A stretch of 64,000 nt of DNA from contig JAMPFD010000012.1 in assembly GCA_023664625.1 (NCBI GenBank), positions 21,291-85,290 of the forward strand, read 5' to 3'. The DNA comes from Bacillota bacterium (GTDB lineage Bacteria > Bacteroidota > Bacteroidia > Bacteroidales > Bacteroidaceae). The translations under genes were made by a program, and so were the position numbers. The notes below the pieces were generated by a model. That model had not been told where the DNA came from. It saw only the letters and a list, made by a program, of their open reading frames with translations, and did not search any database. Numbering within the stretch: the stretch's first letter is position 1; each line of letters begins with the position of its first letter. Shown piece after piece: positions 55,175-64,000 of this stretch.

Positions 55175-55987
55175 CTACAGTCCGGCATCAGCACCGGCAA
55201 GTTCCGCCGCGACGAGGTTGGTCAGTTCGACAAACTGCGCCACCGTAAGCTGCTCCGGCCGCTTCGTCATGAGGGCGTGGGTGAAGAACTCAGGCCGCGC
55301 CTGCGTCTCACCGTTGAAAATCTGCTTCAGTGAGACACGCAGCATCTTGCGGCGCTGGTTGAATACGGTCTTCACGACACGCTTGAACAGCACCTCGTCG
55401 CAGCCGAGGTCGGTGACGGAGTTGCGCGTCATGCGTATGACGGCAGACTTCACCTTCGGCGGCGGATTGAAGACGGTCTCGTTGACCGTGAAGAGGTACT
55501 CCGTGTCGTACCACGCCTGAATCAGCACGGAAAGGATTCCGTACGCCTTTGTGCCGGGCCCGGAGGCGATGCGCAGGGCGACCTCCCGCTGTATCATGCC
55601 CGTGCAGCATGGGATAAGGTCCTTGTTGTCAAGCATTTTGAAGAATATCTGCGAGGAGATGTCGTAGGGATAGTTGCCCGTGAGCACGAACTGTCCTCCT
55701 CCGAAGACTTCCCTGAGGTCCATGCGCAGGAAGTCGCCGCCGATAATCTGAGGCCGGAAGTCCGGCCACCGCTCGTTGAGGTACTCTACGCTCTCCTTGT
55801 CAATCTCCACGACCTTGAAAGGCCGCGGCTTCTCTTTCAGATACTGCGTCATTACGCCCATGCCGGGACCGATCTCGAGGACCGGGAGTTCCGGGCAGGC
55901 GTCTACGGTGTCAGCTATGCGCCGCGCTATGCCGAGGTCTGTCAGAAAATGCTGCCCGAGTTGTTTCTTTGCTCTAACTTGCTTCAT
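55175..55987 (-). CDS. rsmA: 16S rRNA dimethyladenosine transferase
   Basis: A 270-aa enzyme that dimethylates A1518 and A1519 of 16S rRNA during small-subunit assembly. KKQLGQHFLTD opens the protein, VLEIGPGMGVMTQYL is SAM motif I, and VLTGNYPYDISS is the N-x-P-Y catalytic motif IV (here NYPY). The length is normal. Its ATG overlaps the aroB stop (ATGA), so translation is coupled to aroB. Confidence 0.95.
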   Translation of the reverse strand: MKQVRAKKQLGQHFLTDLGIARRIADTVDACPELPVLEIGPGMGVMTQYLKEKPRPFKVVEIDKESVEYLNERWPDFRPQIIGGDFLRMDLREVFGGGQFVLTGNYPYDISSQIFFKMLDNKDLIPCCTGMIQREVALRIASGPGTKAYGILSVLIQAWYDTEYLFTVNETVFNPPPKVKSAVIRMTRNSVTDLGCDEVLFKRVVKTVFNQRRKMLRVSLKQIFNGETQARPEFFTHALMTKRPEQLTVAQFVELTNLVAAELAGADAGL

Positions 55988-57096
55988 CTGTTTTCTCTGT
56001 AAAAGTCCAGTGCCTCAAAGATTTCCTCTTTTGTGGCGGTACGGTTGATTTCTATTTCTCCGATGGCGGAGAGGAGTGTGAAGTTTATTGTTCCGGCGGT
56101 GTTTTTCTTGTCGTGTGTCATCAGTTCGTACAGTGTTTCATAGTCGTCGCACGTCACGGGCATCGTGCCGTAGCAGGCGTTGATGAACTTTACCGTGCGG
56201 CGCATGATGTCCTGCGGGAATCCTGCCTTGACGCACGACAGCCACAGCTCGCAGACCATGCCGTAGGCCACGGCATGTCCGTGCGGCACAGGGCTCACGG
56301 CCTTGTTCCGCCCGCCGCCGGCCCGCTGCCCGCGCGCCATGCCGAAGCTCTCGAAGGCGTGGCCGAAGGTATGGCCGAAGTTCAGTGCCTTGCGCAGCCC
56401 GTGCTCCAGCGGGTCAAGTTCCACGATGCGTTCCTTGACTTCCACCGATTCGGCGACCATTTGCCGGAGGCGGCTGAGGTCAGGGGAGAAGATGTCGAAC
56501 GTCATTAGCTCCGCCAACATGCGTTCCCGCGGGCCGTCACCGGCGGTGCGCGGCGTGAAGATCAGGCCGTGCTTTATCATCTCGGCATAGCCCGAGCGCA
56601 TCTCGTCGTTGCTGAGCGTGGCGAGGAACTGCGTGTCGAGGATTACGGCGTCGGCTGTGTTGAACACTCCTATCTCGTTCTTCAGTCCGCCGAAGTTTAT
56701 GCCTGTCTTTCCGCCTGCGGAGGCGTCGACGAGCGAGAGGAGCGTCGTCGGGACGTTCACGAAATGTATGCCGCGCTTGAACGTCGATGCGGCAAAGCCG
56801 CCGAGGTCCGTGACCATGCCGCCGCCGAGGTTGATCATCAGCGAATGGCGCGTGGCCCCGCCTTTCTGCAGGGCTTCCCAGACGTGGGAGACGGCGGCGA
56901 GGGACTTGTCGGCATCGCCTGCCTTGATGACAATGGTTTCCGCGCCTTTCAGGCATCCGAAGTCCTTTACTTTAGGGAGGCAGAGGGCTGCCGTGGTCTC
57001 GTCGCACAGCAGGAACAGGCGGTCGGGAGCGATTTCCCGGACGGTGTCGTCAAGGTGCTGTTCGAGGGATGTGGAGATTATTATCTTTTGTTTCAT
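55984..57096 (-). CDS. aroB: 3-dehydroquinate synthase
   Basis: A 370-aa enzyme of the shikimate pathway, cyclising DAHP to 3-dehydroquinate with NAD and Zn. Visible motifs are NLGGGMVTDLGGFAASTFKRG, split here as NLGGGMVTDL plus GGFAASTFKRG, then VDASAGGKTGINF and the zinc-ligand region LNFGHTFGHAFES and PHGHAVAYG. Between the last two is a short Gly/Arg-rich insertion (GQRAGGGRNKAVSP) that I do not see in typical AroB. It is coupled to rsmA by a 4-bp overlap. Confidence 0.93.
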   Translation of the reverse strand: MKQKIIISTSLEQHLDDTVREIAPDRLFLLCDETTAALCLPKVKDFGCLKGAETIVIKAGDADKSLAAVSHVWEALQKGGATRHSLMINLGGGMVTDLGGFAASTFKRGIHFVNVPTTLLSLVDASAGGKTGINFGGLKNEIGVFNTADAVILDTQFLATLSNDEMRSGYAEMIKHGLIFTPRTAGDGPRERMLAELMTFDIFSPDLSRLRQMVAESVEVKERIVELDPLEHGLRKALNFGHTFGHAFESFGMARGQRAGGGRNKAVSPVPHGHAVAYGMVCELWLSCVKAGFPQDIMRRTVKFINACYGTMPVTCDDYETLYELMTHDKKNTAGTINFTLLSAIGEIEINRTATKEEIFEALDFYRENR

Positions 57097-57227
57097 CGTG
57101 GAGGAATATGGGATAGGTGCTGTTGTACGGTCGTATGTGGGCGGTTATGGGGTCATGCTGCTATGGGCCGTAGGCTATACGGTCATGGTGTCCGGTGCCG
57201 GTTGTAAGGTTTTGTGTCCTGCGGTTG

Positions 57228-59486
57228 TCAGAACGGGTATCCCACGCCGAAATGGAAGGCGAAGTCGCGCGACAAATCCGGATGGAATATGGGATAATGC
57301 TCGCTCTGCGTGGTGTATGCGGGGTTAACTGCCTTCATGCCGCAGTCGAAGCGCAGGATAAAATAGCCGAAATTCAGGCGTAAGCCGAGACCGTAGGCCA
57401 CGGCAAGCTGCTTGTAGAACTCGTTGAAGCGGAACTGTCCGCCGGGCTGGCTCTCGTAGGCGCGTATCGTCCAGATGTTTCCGACATCGATGAACGCTGC
57501 GCCGTAGAATTTCCAGAAAAGGAAAGTGCGGTATTCCATGTTCAGGTCGAGCTTTATGTCTCCCGTCTGGTTTATGAAGTCTATGCGTCCGTCCGTGCCG
57601 CCGTACTTTCCAGGGCCGAGACCGCGCACCGCCCAGCCGCGCACGGAATTGGCACCGCCGGAGAAGTAGCGTTTCTCGAACGGCAGGATATCGGAGTTGC
57701 CGTAAGGCCAGGCAATGCCGAGGCGTCCGTGGAAGACAAGCTCCGAGGCGGGCGAGAGCTTCATGATGTGTGTCGCGTCAAGGTCGGTCTTGACGTATTG
57801 CGCGTAGGCTATGTTGAACAAGGTGCGCTGTCCTTCGTCGTTTTTCTTGAAATTGAAGGCTTTCGCAAAGCCGCTGAGAACGTTTCCCGCCGTCTCCACA
57901 CTGAACTTGTAGGCATCCGTGCCGTTGTTATACGAGAGTCCGAAGCCTATCTTCATGATGAACAGATCCTCGTAGTTATAGCGAAGGATGGCGTTGCGGT
58001 TATCGTCGGAGTCGAGGTAGTCATGCTTGAAAGTCTCAGAGATCCAGGGCATGTAGATGTAGTTAAGGTCTATCATGTCCAGCTTGTAGCTGGTATGGTG
58101 GTTCGGCTCCGACCATCTGTAACGCCATGCGGCGGAGAAGACGCGGCGGTGGAACTCCGGGCGGTTCTGCAGGTTGTAGGATACGCCAAGCTCACTTGTC
58201 GACTGGATGTTGCGCCTGAAGGAGTTGGAGATGAAAGGTGCGATGAACCGCGGGAACTGAAGTTTTGACTCCAGGCCGTACTCCATGTAGTTCTTGTCAT
58301 TGTAGCCCTCCAGCTTCGTTATCGCCTCGTAGGCTCCGCGGAGCTGCAGGGAGAGTGTTTCCGAGCCGTGGAAAAGGTTTCTGTTGGAATAGGTCAGGGA
58401 CACCGCCGCACCGAGGTCGCCCGCCGTGTTCGTGCCTTCCGGCTGCACGGAGATGGAGTTGGGCTTGCGCGAGGACAGCTGTATGTCGCAGTCAAGCCCG
58501 TAGCGTACCGGCGTTCCGTCTGCGGAAGATTCCGTCACGTTGCCCGCGCCGTCAGAAGATGCGGCGGAATCAGTGACCGCCAGTGTGTCGTTGGCTTCGC
58601 GGAAGCGTATGTTCGTATAGCGCAGGGCCTGCAGACGTGAGAAACGCTGATATGTTCCCTGAAGGGCCGCCGCGCTGAAAGGCTCGCCCTCACGCAGCTC
58701 CGTGCTTACGTCAAGCACGCTGTTGCGGAGTACAATCCTGTCATCGCCTCCGCCTGGAATATAGTTTATCCTGCGCATCATATAGCAAGGATGCGGCTCT
58801 TCCCTGGCATTGTTGTTCGCACGGTAGGGGAGCAGCTGGAGAGTGAGGTCGACGGTGTTCTCTCCCGGGACGGTATCAGCCTCGAAGCGTATGAACTCCT
58901 TGTTGAACTTATAGTATCCGCGGTCTTGCAGGAAGGCGGCAATCGCGGAACGCTCTGCATTAAGGTCTGCAACACTGAACTGTTTCCCTGCGGCAATTGA
59001 ACTGTGTTCCGCGGACATTTCCTCACGGAGCAGCGTGTCGATCCTTGCGTCGCGTATGTCATACCTTATGTCACGGACGAAATACGGCTCATTGGGATGA
59101 AGGAAATAGAACACGTCACACTTCGGGTTCCTGTCGCCCGCAGTCTTCGGGCGGACAAGCACCGATGAACTTACATCGGCATGGAGATAGCCCTGATTGG
59201 CAAGAGCCGTGACGAGATCCTCGCACGTAAGCCGTGTTTTCAGCGAGTCATAGGCATGATGCTGCCGCTTTCCGTTCTCCAGTCCGGGAAGCTGGCGCAC
59301 GTAGTTGCGCATCATCTGCGTGTCTATTGCAGGATTGTCGGTAACAACACTGACTTTCTTTATTTCCATCTCTCCCTCGGCAAAGCGTTCTTTCGTGGAA
59401 CATCCTGAAAGGAAGGCGGAAACAAAGAAAGCCAGTGAAAGTCTGTATATATGTTTCTTCGTCACGTATCTGTATGGATGGGGCAC
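57228..59486 (-). CDS. TamL-like lipidated Omp85 (BamA/TamA family) protein
   Basis: A 752-aa outer membrane protein. Its signal ends in a lipobox, LSGCSTKERF (Cys29), unusual for Omp85 proteins in general but typical of the TamA-like TamL of Bacteroidota. POTRA-type repeats cover about 38-330, and the Omp85 barrel follows with the FSGGANSVRGWAVRGLGPGK signature. It ends FAFHFGVGYPF. TamL works with TamB in envelope assembly. No tamB is in the window. Confidence 0.85.
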   Translation of the reverse strand: MPHPYRYVTKKHIYRLSLAFFVSAFLSGCSTKERFAEGEMEIKKVSVVTDNPAIDTQMMRNYVRQLPGLENGKRQHHAYDSLKTRLTCEDLVTALANQGYLHADVSSSVLVRPKTAGDRNPKCDVFYFLHPNEPYFVRDIRYDIRDARIDTLLREEMSAEHSSIAAGKQFSVADLNAERSAIAAFLQDRGYYKFNKEFIRFEADTVPGENTVDLTLQLLPYRANNNAREEPHPCYMMRRINYIPGGGDDRIVLRNSVLDVSTELREGEPFSAAALQGTYQRFSRLQALRYTNIRFREANDTLAVTDSAASSDGAGNVTESSADGTPVRYGLDCDIQLSSRKPNSISVQPEGTNTAGDLGAAVSLTYSNRNLFHGSETLSLQLRGAYEAITKLEGYNDKNYMEYGLESKLQFPRFIAPFISNSFRRNIQSTSELGVSYNLQNRPEFHRRVFSAAWRYRWSEPNHHTSYKLDMIDLNYIYMPWISETFKHDYLDSDDNRNAILRYNYEDLFIMKIGFGLSYNNGTDAYKFSVETAGNVLSGFAKAFNFKKNDEGQRTLFNIAYAQYVKTDLDATHIMKLSPASELVFHGRLGIAWPYGNSDILPFEKRYFSGGANSVRGWAVRGLGPGKYGGTDGRIDFINQTGDIKLDLNMEYRTFLFWKFYGAAFIDVGNIWTIRAYESQPGGQFRFNEFYKQLAVAYGLGLRLNFGYFILRFDCGMKAVNPAYTTQSEHYPIFHPDLSRDFAFHFGVGYPF

Positions 59487-59527
59487 ACTGCCGGAAAGCA
59501 GGCATTCCCCATTATGTGCACATTTAC

Positions 59528-60598
59528 TTATTTAACAAGCGTCGCCTTTGGGCGCACCTCGTATTTTATGTTCTTTGAAGTCTGCGGCTTTTTGAACGTT
59601 CCGTCAAGTACAAGTACCGTCACCGTTTTTCCTTCAGGCACGGCACTGACAGCCTCGTCAAGCGTAAGGTAGTCACCGCGGCCTTCTGCCGACACGACAT
59701 AGTCATAGTGGCGGACATGGTCCTTAAGGGCAGGCACGGCATCGGCAAGGGCATCGGCAAGGCGGTTTGCAACTATGCGTGCGCCGTATATGTTATAATG
59801 TGTGTTGTCCTTCCTGCCGTCAGGTATGCTTGCAACCTCCCCGGGCTTAAGCCACATGTGCAGACGGCGTGAGCCCTCGACTCCATGTTCCGTCTCTATC
59901 CAATGGGTTATGCGGTTGGCATCGACGAAAGGAACGTCAAGTTTTCTTGCAACAATATACGGAGCGGCGGTATAATCACCGTCCTGTGTAAAATGGGTCG
60001 GCACAAGATACTCCGTGTTCACCTCTTCCTCGCCATACTTTACGTCACGTAATGCTTCGTCATCGGCAGCCCCTTTTTTCTCCTCCGCCGACATGACTGC
60101 CGCCTTCTTGCCGCCGGCATTTTTCAGGCGCGCATCGTAGAAAAGCCTGCGTTCCACACAGTTCAGAAGAACCGGTATGCCACCCTTCTCGCGGGTCTCG
60201 CGGACGTAGCGTTCGAGATTGGCGTCGAAAGTCGTGCCCGGCTTGGCAAAACGCTTTGTCTTGCCCTCCCGGTCATGCTTCTCGTCATTATGGCCGAACT
60301 GTATGAGGACGTAATCGCCCGGCTTCATCCTGTCAAGCACCTTCTGCCACAAGCCCTCATCAATGAAAGAACGTGAGGACCGGCCGTTGCGTGCATGATT
60401 GTCCACGACAATATCCTCGGAGAAGCACCCCTGGAGCATCATACCCCAGCCACGCTCGGGAGAGCCCTTGGAAATGTCTTTCTCCGCAGCGGTTGAGTCG
60501 CCGATGACGAAGACCGTGGTCTGACGCTTTGCCGAGGAAACGAGCAGCACGAGGCATACTGCCAGAAAAATGCCGCAAACAGATTTCACCATTCTCAT
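59528..60598 (-). CDS. Rhamnogalacturonan acetylesterase (CE12) with truncated CE8 stub
   Basis: A 356-aa exported SGNH hydrolase. The signal segment covers about 1-22. FVIGDSTAA gives the Ser nucleophile block I, VLIQFGHNDEK is block III, and KDNTHYNIYGA holds the Asp-His pair. It should remove acetyl groups from rhamnogalacturonan. After about 295 the text YDYVVSAEGRGDYLTLDEAV is the opening of a pectin methylesterase (CE8). That domain stops about 55 residues in, far short of its usual approximately 290. No other pectin gene is nearby. Confidence 0.82.
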   Translation of the reverse strand: MRMVKSVCGIFLAVCLVLLVSSAKRQTTVFVIGDSTAAEKDISKGSPERGWGMMLQGCFSEDIVVDNHARNGRSSRSFIDEGLWQKVLDRMKPGDYVLIQFGHNDEKHDREGKTKRFAKPGTTFDANLERYVRETREKGGIPVLLNCVERRLFYDARLKNAGGKKAAVMSAEEKKGAADDEALRDVKYGEEEVNTEYLVPTHFTQDGDYTAAPYIVARKLDVPFVDANRITHWIETEHGVEGSRRLHMWLKPGEVASIPDGRKDNTHYNIYGARIVANRLADALADAVPALKDHVRHYDYVVSAEGRGDYLTLDEAVSAVPEGKTVTVLVLDGTFKKPQTSKNIKYEVRPKATLVK

Positions 60599-60629
60599 AA
60601 CGTTGAATTATTTTAATTTATTATTCACA

Positions 60630-60670
60630 GGCAATGCCGTTATCACGCCCTACGCGACAACGGCATTGCC
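60630..60670 (-). terminator. Hairpin between hisS and the CE12 gene
   Basis: GGCAATGCCGTT and AACGGCATTGCC form a perfect 12-bp stem with a 17-base loop. On the hisS strand a T-run is lacking, so it may be a weak or factor-assisted terminator. Confidence 0.55.
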
Positions 60671-60680
60671 CTCTTGCGTT

Positions 60681-62051
60681 CTATCTGCATGTTGCAGAAA
60701 TGCATGAAAGAAGTTCTTCCTGAGTTACAAGCGACTGTTCGCCCGTAGCCATATTCTTCAATGTCAGCTTGCTTTCCGCGATCTCGTTCTCGCCGGCAAG
60801 AGCCACGAAAGGAATCTGCTTGGCATTGGCATACGACATCTGCTTCTTCATCTTCACACTGTCGGGGAACACTTCCGTACGTATTCCTGCCTTTCTTGCC
60901 GCGGCTGCGACAGGAAGACAGTACGCCGTCTCCTTCTCTCCGAAGTTGATGAAAAGGAGCTGAGTGGCATTGACAGCTTCCTTCGGATAGAGGTCAAGCT
61001 GGTTCAGGACATCATATATGCGGTCAGCACCGAAGGATATTCCCACGCCGGAGAGTCCCGGCATGCCGAATATTCCCGTAAGGTTGTCATAACGGCCGCC
61101 GCCCGTGATGGAGCCGATCTGCACGTCAAGTGCCTTCACCTCGAAGATTGCTCCCGTATAATAGTTCAGTCCGCGGGCAAGGGTGAGGTCAAGCTGTATT
61201 TCATTGTTCAAAGTTTCCTTCAGGCTGTCAAGGATAAACTGCGTCTCCTCAACACCTTTCAGGCCGGTCTCGCTTGCGGCAAGGACCTCACGGATTACAT
61301 TGAGCTTGTCGTCATTTGAGCCCTCCATCTTTATTATCGGCTGCAACTTCTCTATTGCCTCCTCGGAAATTCCGTCATTGCGGAGTTCCTCGTTGACGGC
61401 ATCAAGACCGATTTTGTCGAGCTTGTCGATGGCAACGGTGATGTCGACAATCTTGTCCGCCTCACCTATAACCTCGGCAATGCCAGTAAGAATCTTTCTG
61501 TTGTTGATCTTAATCTGTACGCGCACCCCGAATTTCGTGAACACAGTGTCGACAATCTGCATAAGTTCAACCTCATTGAGCAAGGAGTCCGAACCAACGA
61601 CATCGGCATCACACTGGTAGAACTCGCGGTAGCGTCCTTTCTGAGGACGGTCGGCACGCCATACCGGCTGTATCTGATAGCGTTTGAAAGGCATCTGCAA
61701 TTCTTCGCGATGCTGCACGACATAGCGTGCGAAAGGCACCGTAAGGTCATAGCGGAGACCTTTCTCGCAGAATTTCGCCGCAAGTTTCAGTGTGCTCGTT
61801 CCTGCCACTTCCTCGGCTGTCATGCCATGGAGGAAATCTCCGGAATTAAGGATTTTGAAAAGAAGCTTGTCACCCTCTTCGCCATACTTGCCCATGAGAG
61901 TCGACAGATTCTCCATGGCAGGAGTCTCTATCTGCTGAAAACCGTAGAGTGCATAAACCTCCTTGATAGTATTGAAAATATAGTTGCGCTTCGCCATTTC
62001 TACCGGGCCGAAATCGCGTGTGCCTTTGGGAATACTTGGTTTCTGTGCCAT
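60681..62051 (-). CDS. hisS: Histidyl-tRNA synthetase
   Basis: A 456-aa class II synthetase. KGTRDFGP begins motif 1. Motif 2 is [20 protein letters not shown]. The histidine-binding [15 protein letters not shown] (HisA) and GGGRYDNL are present, with the anticodon-binding domain at about 360-456. It lies 26 bp downstream of purA on the same strand and is probably cotranscribed. Confidence 0.96.
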   Translation of the reverse strand: MAQKPSIPKGTRDFGPVEMAKRNYIFNTIKEVYALYGFQQIETPAMENLSTLMGKYGEEGDKLLFKILNSGDFLHGMTAEEVAGTSTLKLAAKFCEKGLRYDLTVPFARYVVQHREELQMPFKRYQIQPVWRADRPQKGRYREFYQCDADVVGSDSLLNEVELMQIVDTVFTKFGVRVQIKINNRKILTGIAEVIGEADKIVDITVAIDKLDKIGLDAVNEELRNDGISEEAIEKLQPIIKMEGSNDDKLNVIREVLAASETGLKGVEETQFILDSLKETLNNEIQLDLTLARGLNYYTGAIFEVKALDVQIGSITGGGRYDNLTGIFGMPGLSGVGISFGADRIYDVLNQLDLYPKEAVNATQLLFINFGEKETAYCLPVAAAARKAGIRTEVFPDSVKMKKQMSYANAKQIPFVALAGENEIAESKLTLKNMATGEQSLVTQEELLSCISATCR

Positions 62052-62077
62052 AGTCTTACAGTCTGTTCTTCAAAAAA

Positions 62078-63358
62078 TCACTTACGTATAATGGTCTGAG
62101 CACGGTCAGGACCGATTGAAATAACAGTAATCGGTGTCTCCAGCTCTTTCTCCAGGAACGCTATATAGTCCTTGAACTGCTGCGGGAACTCGTCCTCGGA
62201 CGTGAATTGCGTCATGTCCGTACGCCATCCCGGAAGTTCTGTATATACCGGCTCTATGCCTTTCTCTATGTCATAAGGGAAGTCACGTGTCTCCTGACCG
62301 TTGACTTTATATGCCGTACAAGCCTTGATGGTCTGGAAAGTGTCAAGGACGTCTGACTTCATCATGATAAGCTGAGTTACACCGTTGACCATGATGGAGT
62401 AGCGGAGAGCCACAAGGTCTATCCAGCCGCAACGGCGCTCACGTCCTGTCACGGCTCCGTACTCATGACCGATGTCACGCATCTTCTGTCCTGTCTCGTC
62501 AAACAGTTCTGTTGGGAACGGACCGGCACCCACTCTCGTGCAGTAAGCCTTCATTATACCGAACACTTCGCCTATCTTGTTCGGTCCCACGCCGAGACCG
62601 GTGCATGCTCCTGCACATATTGTGTTCGAGGAGGTTACAAAAGGATATGATCCGAAGTCAACATCGAGCATCGTTCCCTGTGCCCCTTCGGCGAGAATGG
62701 CCTTGCCGTCTTTGAGAGCCTTTCCGATGGCATGCTCGGAGTCAACAATGTTGAACTGCTTGAGATATTCCACACCCTCCATCCACACTTTCTCCGTCTC
62801 TGCCAGCTGAGCCTCGTCATATTCAAAGCCGATGGATTTGAGAATCTGAATGTGGCGTGCCTTATGAGCGGCATACTTGTCGGCAAAGCCGTCAAGGATG
62901 TCACCTACGCGCAGGCCGTTGCGGGAAGTCTTGTCAGTATATGTAGGACCGATGCCCTTACCGGTTGTTCCGACCTTGTCCTTGCCTTTCAGCGACTCGT
63001 AAGCCGCATCAAGAATACGATGGGTGGGCATGATGAGATGAGCCTTCTTGGAAATGTGCAGACGCTCGCGGAGGTCGTGGCCGCTCTTCTCCAGTTCTTT
63101 CGCTTCTCCCATAAAGAGATCCGGCGCAAGAACAACGCCGTTGCCAATAATATTCACTTTTCCACCCTGGAAAATGCCGGAAGGAATGGAACGCAGCACA
63201 TACTTCTGACCTTCAAATTCCAATGTGTGCCCCGCATTGGGACCGCCCTGGAAACGGGCTACAACATCATACTTCGGTGTCAGCACGTCAACGACCTTGC
63301 CCTTACCTTCATCGCCCCACTGTAATCCGAGCAGGACATCGATTTTTCCTGAATTCAT
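62078..63358 (-). CDS. purA: Adenylosuccinate synthetase
   Basis: A 426-aa enzyme that joins IMP and aspartate with GTP to make adenylosuccinate in AMP synthesis. LGLQWGDEGKGKVVD is the P-loop with catalytic Asp, GGPNAGHT follows, and TTGKGIGPTYTDK and the SVT-like base-binding region near the C-terminus agree with PurA. The start is ATG at 63358 (MNSGKIDVLLG). The open frame extends to 63454 but that part spans the promoter region. Confidence 0.96.
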   Translation of the reverse strand: MNSGKIDVLLGLQWGDEGKGKVVDVLTPKYDVVARFQGGPNAGHTLEFEGQKYVLRSIPSGIFQGGKVNIIGNGVVLAPDLFMGEAKELEKSGHDLRERLHISKKAHLIMPTHRILDAAYESLKGKDKVGTTGKGIGPTYTDKTSRNGLRVGDILDGFADKYAAHKARHIQILKSIGFEYDEAQLAETEKVWMEGVEYLKQFNIVDSEHAIGKALKDGKAILAEGAQGTMLDVDFGSYPFVTSSNTICAGACTGLGVGPNKIGEVFGIMKAYCTRVGAGPFPTELFDETGQKMRDIGHEYGAVTGRERRCGWIDLVALRYSIMVNGVTQLIMMKSDVLDTFQTIKACTAYKVNGQETRDFPYDIEKGIEPVYTELPGWRTDMTQFTSEDEFPQQFKDYIAFLEKELETPITVISIGPDRAQTIIRK

Positions 63359-63427
63359 AACTTTTATCGTATTGTTTTTATTCTTGTTTTTCTTTTCTTC
63401 CCTGTACCGACAGTACATAATCCGACA

Positions 63428-63435
63428 CAAAAGTA
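63428..63435 (-). promoter_or_regulatory. Promoter -7 box for purA-hisS
   Basis: The minus strand reads TACTTTTG, matching TAnnTTTG, 70 bp upstream of the purA ATG. Confidence 0.6.
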
Positions 63436-63669
63436 GCAAAAAAAAACGAGACAAAAGAACATAGGCCCCGAATATTTATATTTTTTAGTGAAAGCATGTG
63501 TCTAATGACATGATGTCATGAAGAACACTGCGGGAGCCATAGGCATACATTTCATTGCATGCACCCGCAGACATAACCTCCGGCACATACTTTCAAGATT
63601 TATATAAAGGCTTTATATTCAGGAGACAGCACGTTGATTTACAAAATATTATATAGGAAAGAAACAAAA

Positions 63670-63746
63670 GGTAAGCTTTTGTGCCATAAAAGGTAACCTT
63701 TCACACTGCAAACCGTAACCTTTCACCATGTGAACCGTAACCTTTT
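63670..63746. repeat. 22-bp phased GGTAACC-type boxes, cluster 4 (best preserved)
   Basis: The core dinucleotide GT of GTAAGC, GTAACC, GTAACC and GTAACC falls at 63671, 63693, 63715 and 63737, so there are four units at exactly 22 bp. Each box is followed by TTTYAC or TTTTG and preceded by AAAG or AACC. The second box, AAAGGTAACCTTT, is a full palindrome. Upstream, ATGACATGATGTCAT at 63505 is a separate palindrome. The gap 63436-63811 holds no gene. Confidence 0.85.
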
Positions 63747-63811
63747 GCAATCAGTATGATTAATCATTGGTGATGGAGTACCGTCAGAACCATTGGGCAG
63801 GAGTCCTTTTC

Positions 63812-64000
63812 TCAGTCCTTCATTGCAAGATGAAGTATCGGGTATGGCTTTCCTTCACAGTCCGTTGCGTCCCGCCCCGTCACGTTGAAGCCATGCGCCA
63901 GATAGAATCTCAGGGCACGGTGGTTCTGCTCATTGACATCAACCTTACGCATTCCTTTGTCCTTCATGGCAAAACGGAGTAACATTGAGCCTGTTCCCTT
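63812..64000 (-). CDS. GNAT-family N-acetyltransferase, C-terminal part (cut by window edge)
   Basis: The last 62 codons and stop (63812-63814) are in the window. The start lies beyond 64000. The translation reads KGTGSMLLRFAMKDKGMRKV, then DVNEQNHRALRFYLAHGFNV and ends ILHLAMKD. GxGxxLL is the acetyl-CoA pyrophosphate loop, and NEQNHRALRFYLAHGF is the classic GNAT motif B. The substrate is unknown. Confidence 0.85.
   Translation of the reverse strand, partial: KGTGSMLLRFAMKDKGMRKVDVNEQNHRALRFYLAHGFNVTGRDATDCEGKPYPILHLAMKD

Overview
The window looks like a chromosomal segment of a Bacteroidota bacterium of the order Bacteroidales, plausibly Prevotella-like. The evidence is a SusC/SusD pair, a lipid-anchored TamA-type protein (TamL), a TPP riboswitch in front of a TonB-dependent receptor and a PnuC-like transporter, a DUF4348 lipoprotein, YfhO, and repeated TAnnTTTG (-7) promoter boxes. 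The genus is inference only. No rRNA or tRNA gene, CRISPR array, prophage or complete insertion sequence was seen.

Layout. 1-0.5 kb: a 21-bp repeat array running off the left edge. 0.5-12 kb: housekeeping genes (agmatinase, a TGS/uridine-kinase-like nucleoside kinase, YfhO, PurU, an orphan NrdJ C-terminal-like protein, FolB, an amidase with a SPOR-like tail, an MCE protein, DnaA). 12-17 kb: gdhA, a MITE-like element and a patch of decayed secreted-protein genes. 17-20.5 kb: a TPP-riboswitch thiamine uptake unit. 21-31 kb: EamA transporter, folC, dnaJ, grpE, an ABC-F ATPase, pheS, a lipoprotein, murB and a metallo-beta-lactamase-fold hydrolase. 31-33.6 kb: an unrecognised 328-aa protein, a DJ-1/PfpI protein, and DUF1294 and PAS proteins.

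33.9-45.2 kb is a defence island on the minus strand, reading XRE, scar, MITE, hsdM, DUF1016 nuclease, hsdS, AlbA_2/COG2865 gene (frameshifted), scar, fic, hsdR. It holds three recombination scars: a 50-codon piece of a second hsdR allele, a deleted second AlbA_2 copy, and a DUF1016 5' end joined to an XRE 3' end. 46-53 kb: a MATE exporter and a SusC/SusD pair without a linked enzyme. 53.2-54.3 kb: about 1 kb of non-coding DNA with a 21-bp phase kept for roughly 560 bp. 54.4-63.4 kb (minus strand): Sfp-type PPTase, rsmA, aroB, tamL, a CE12 esterase with a CE8 stub, hisS and purA. The right edge cuts a GNAT acetyltransferase.

The most unusual material is non-coding. Two arrays have a 21-bp repeat, in one case spreading into neighbouring sequence families. 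Four intergenic clusters carry GGTAACC-type palindromes spaced exactly 22 bp apart. A MITE-like element occurs three times, twice beside a strong hairpin, and once supplies the stop codon of a gene scar and the immediate leader of hsdM. In proteins, the ABC-F ATPase shows loss of all key residues of one composite ATP site and retention of the other.
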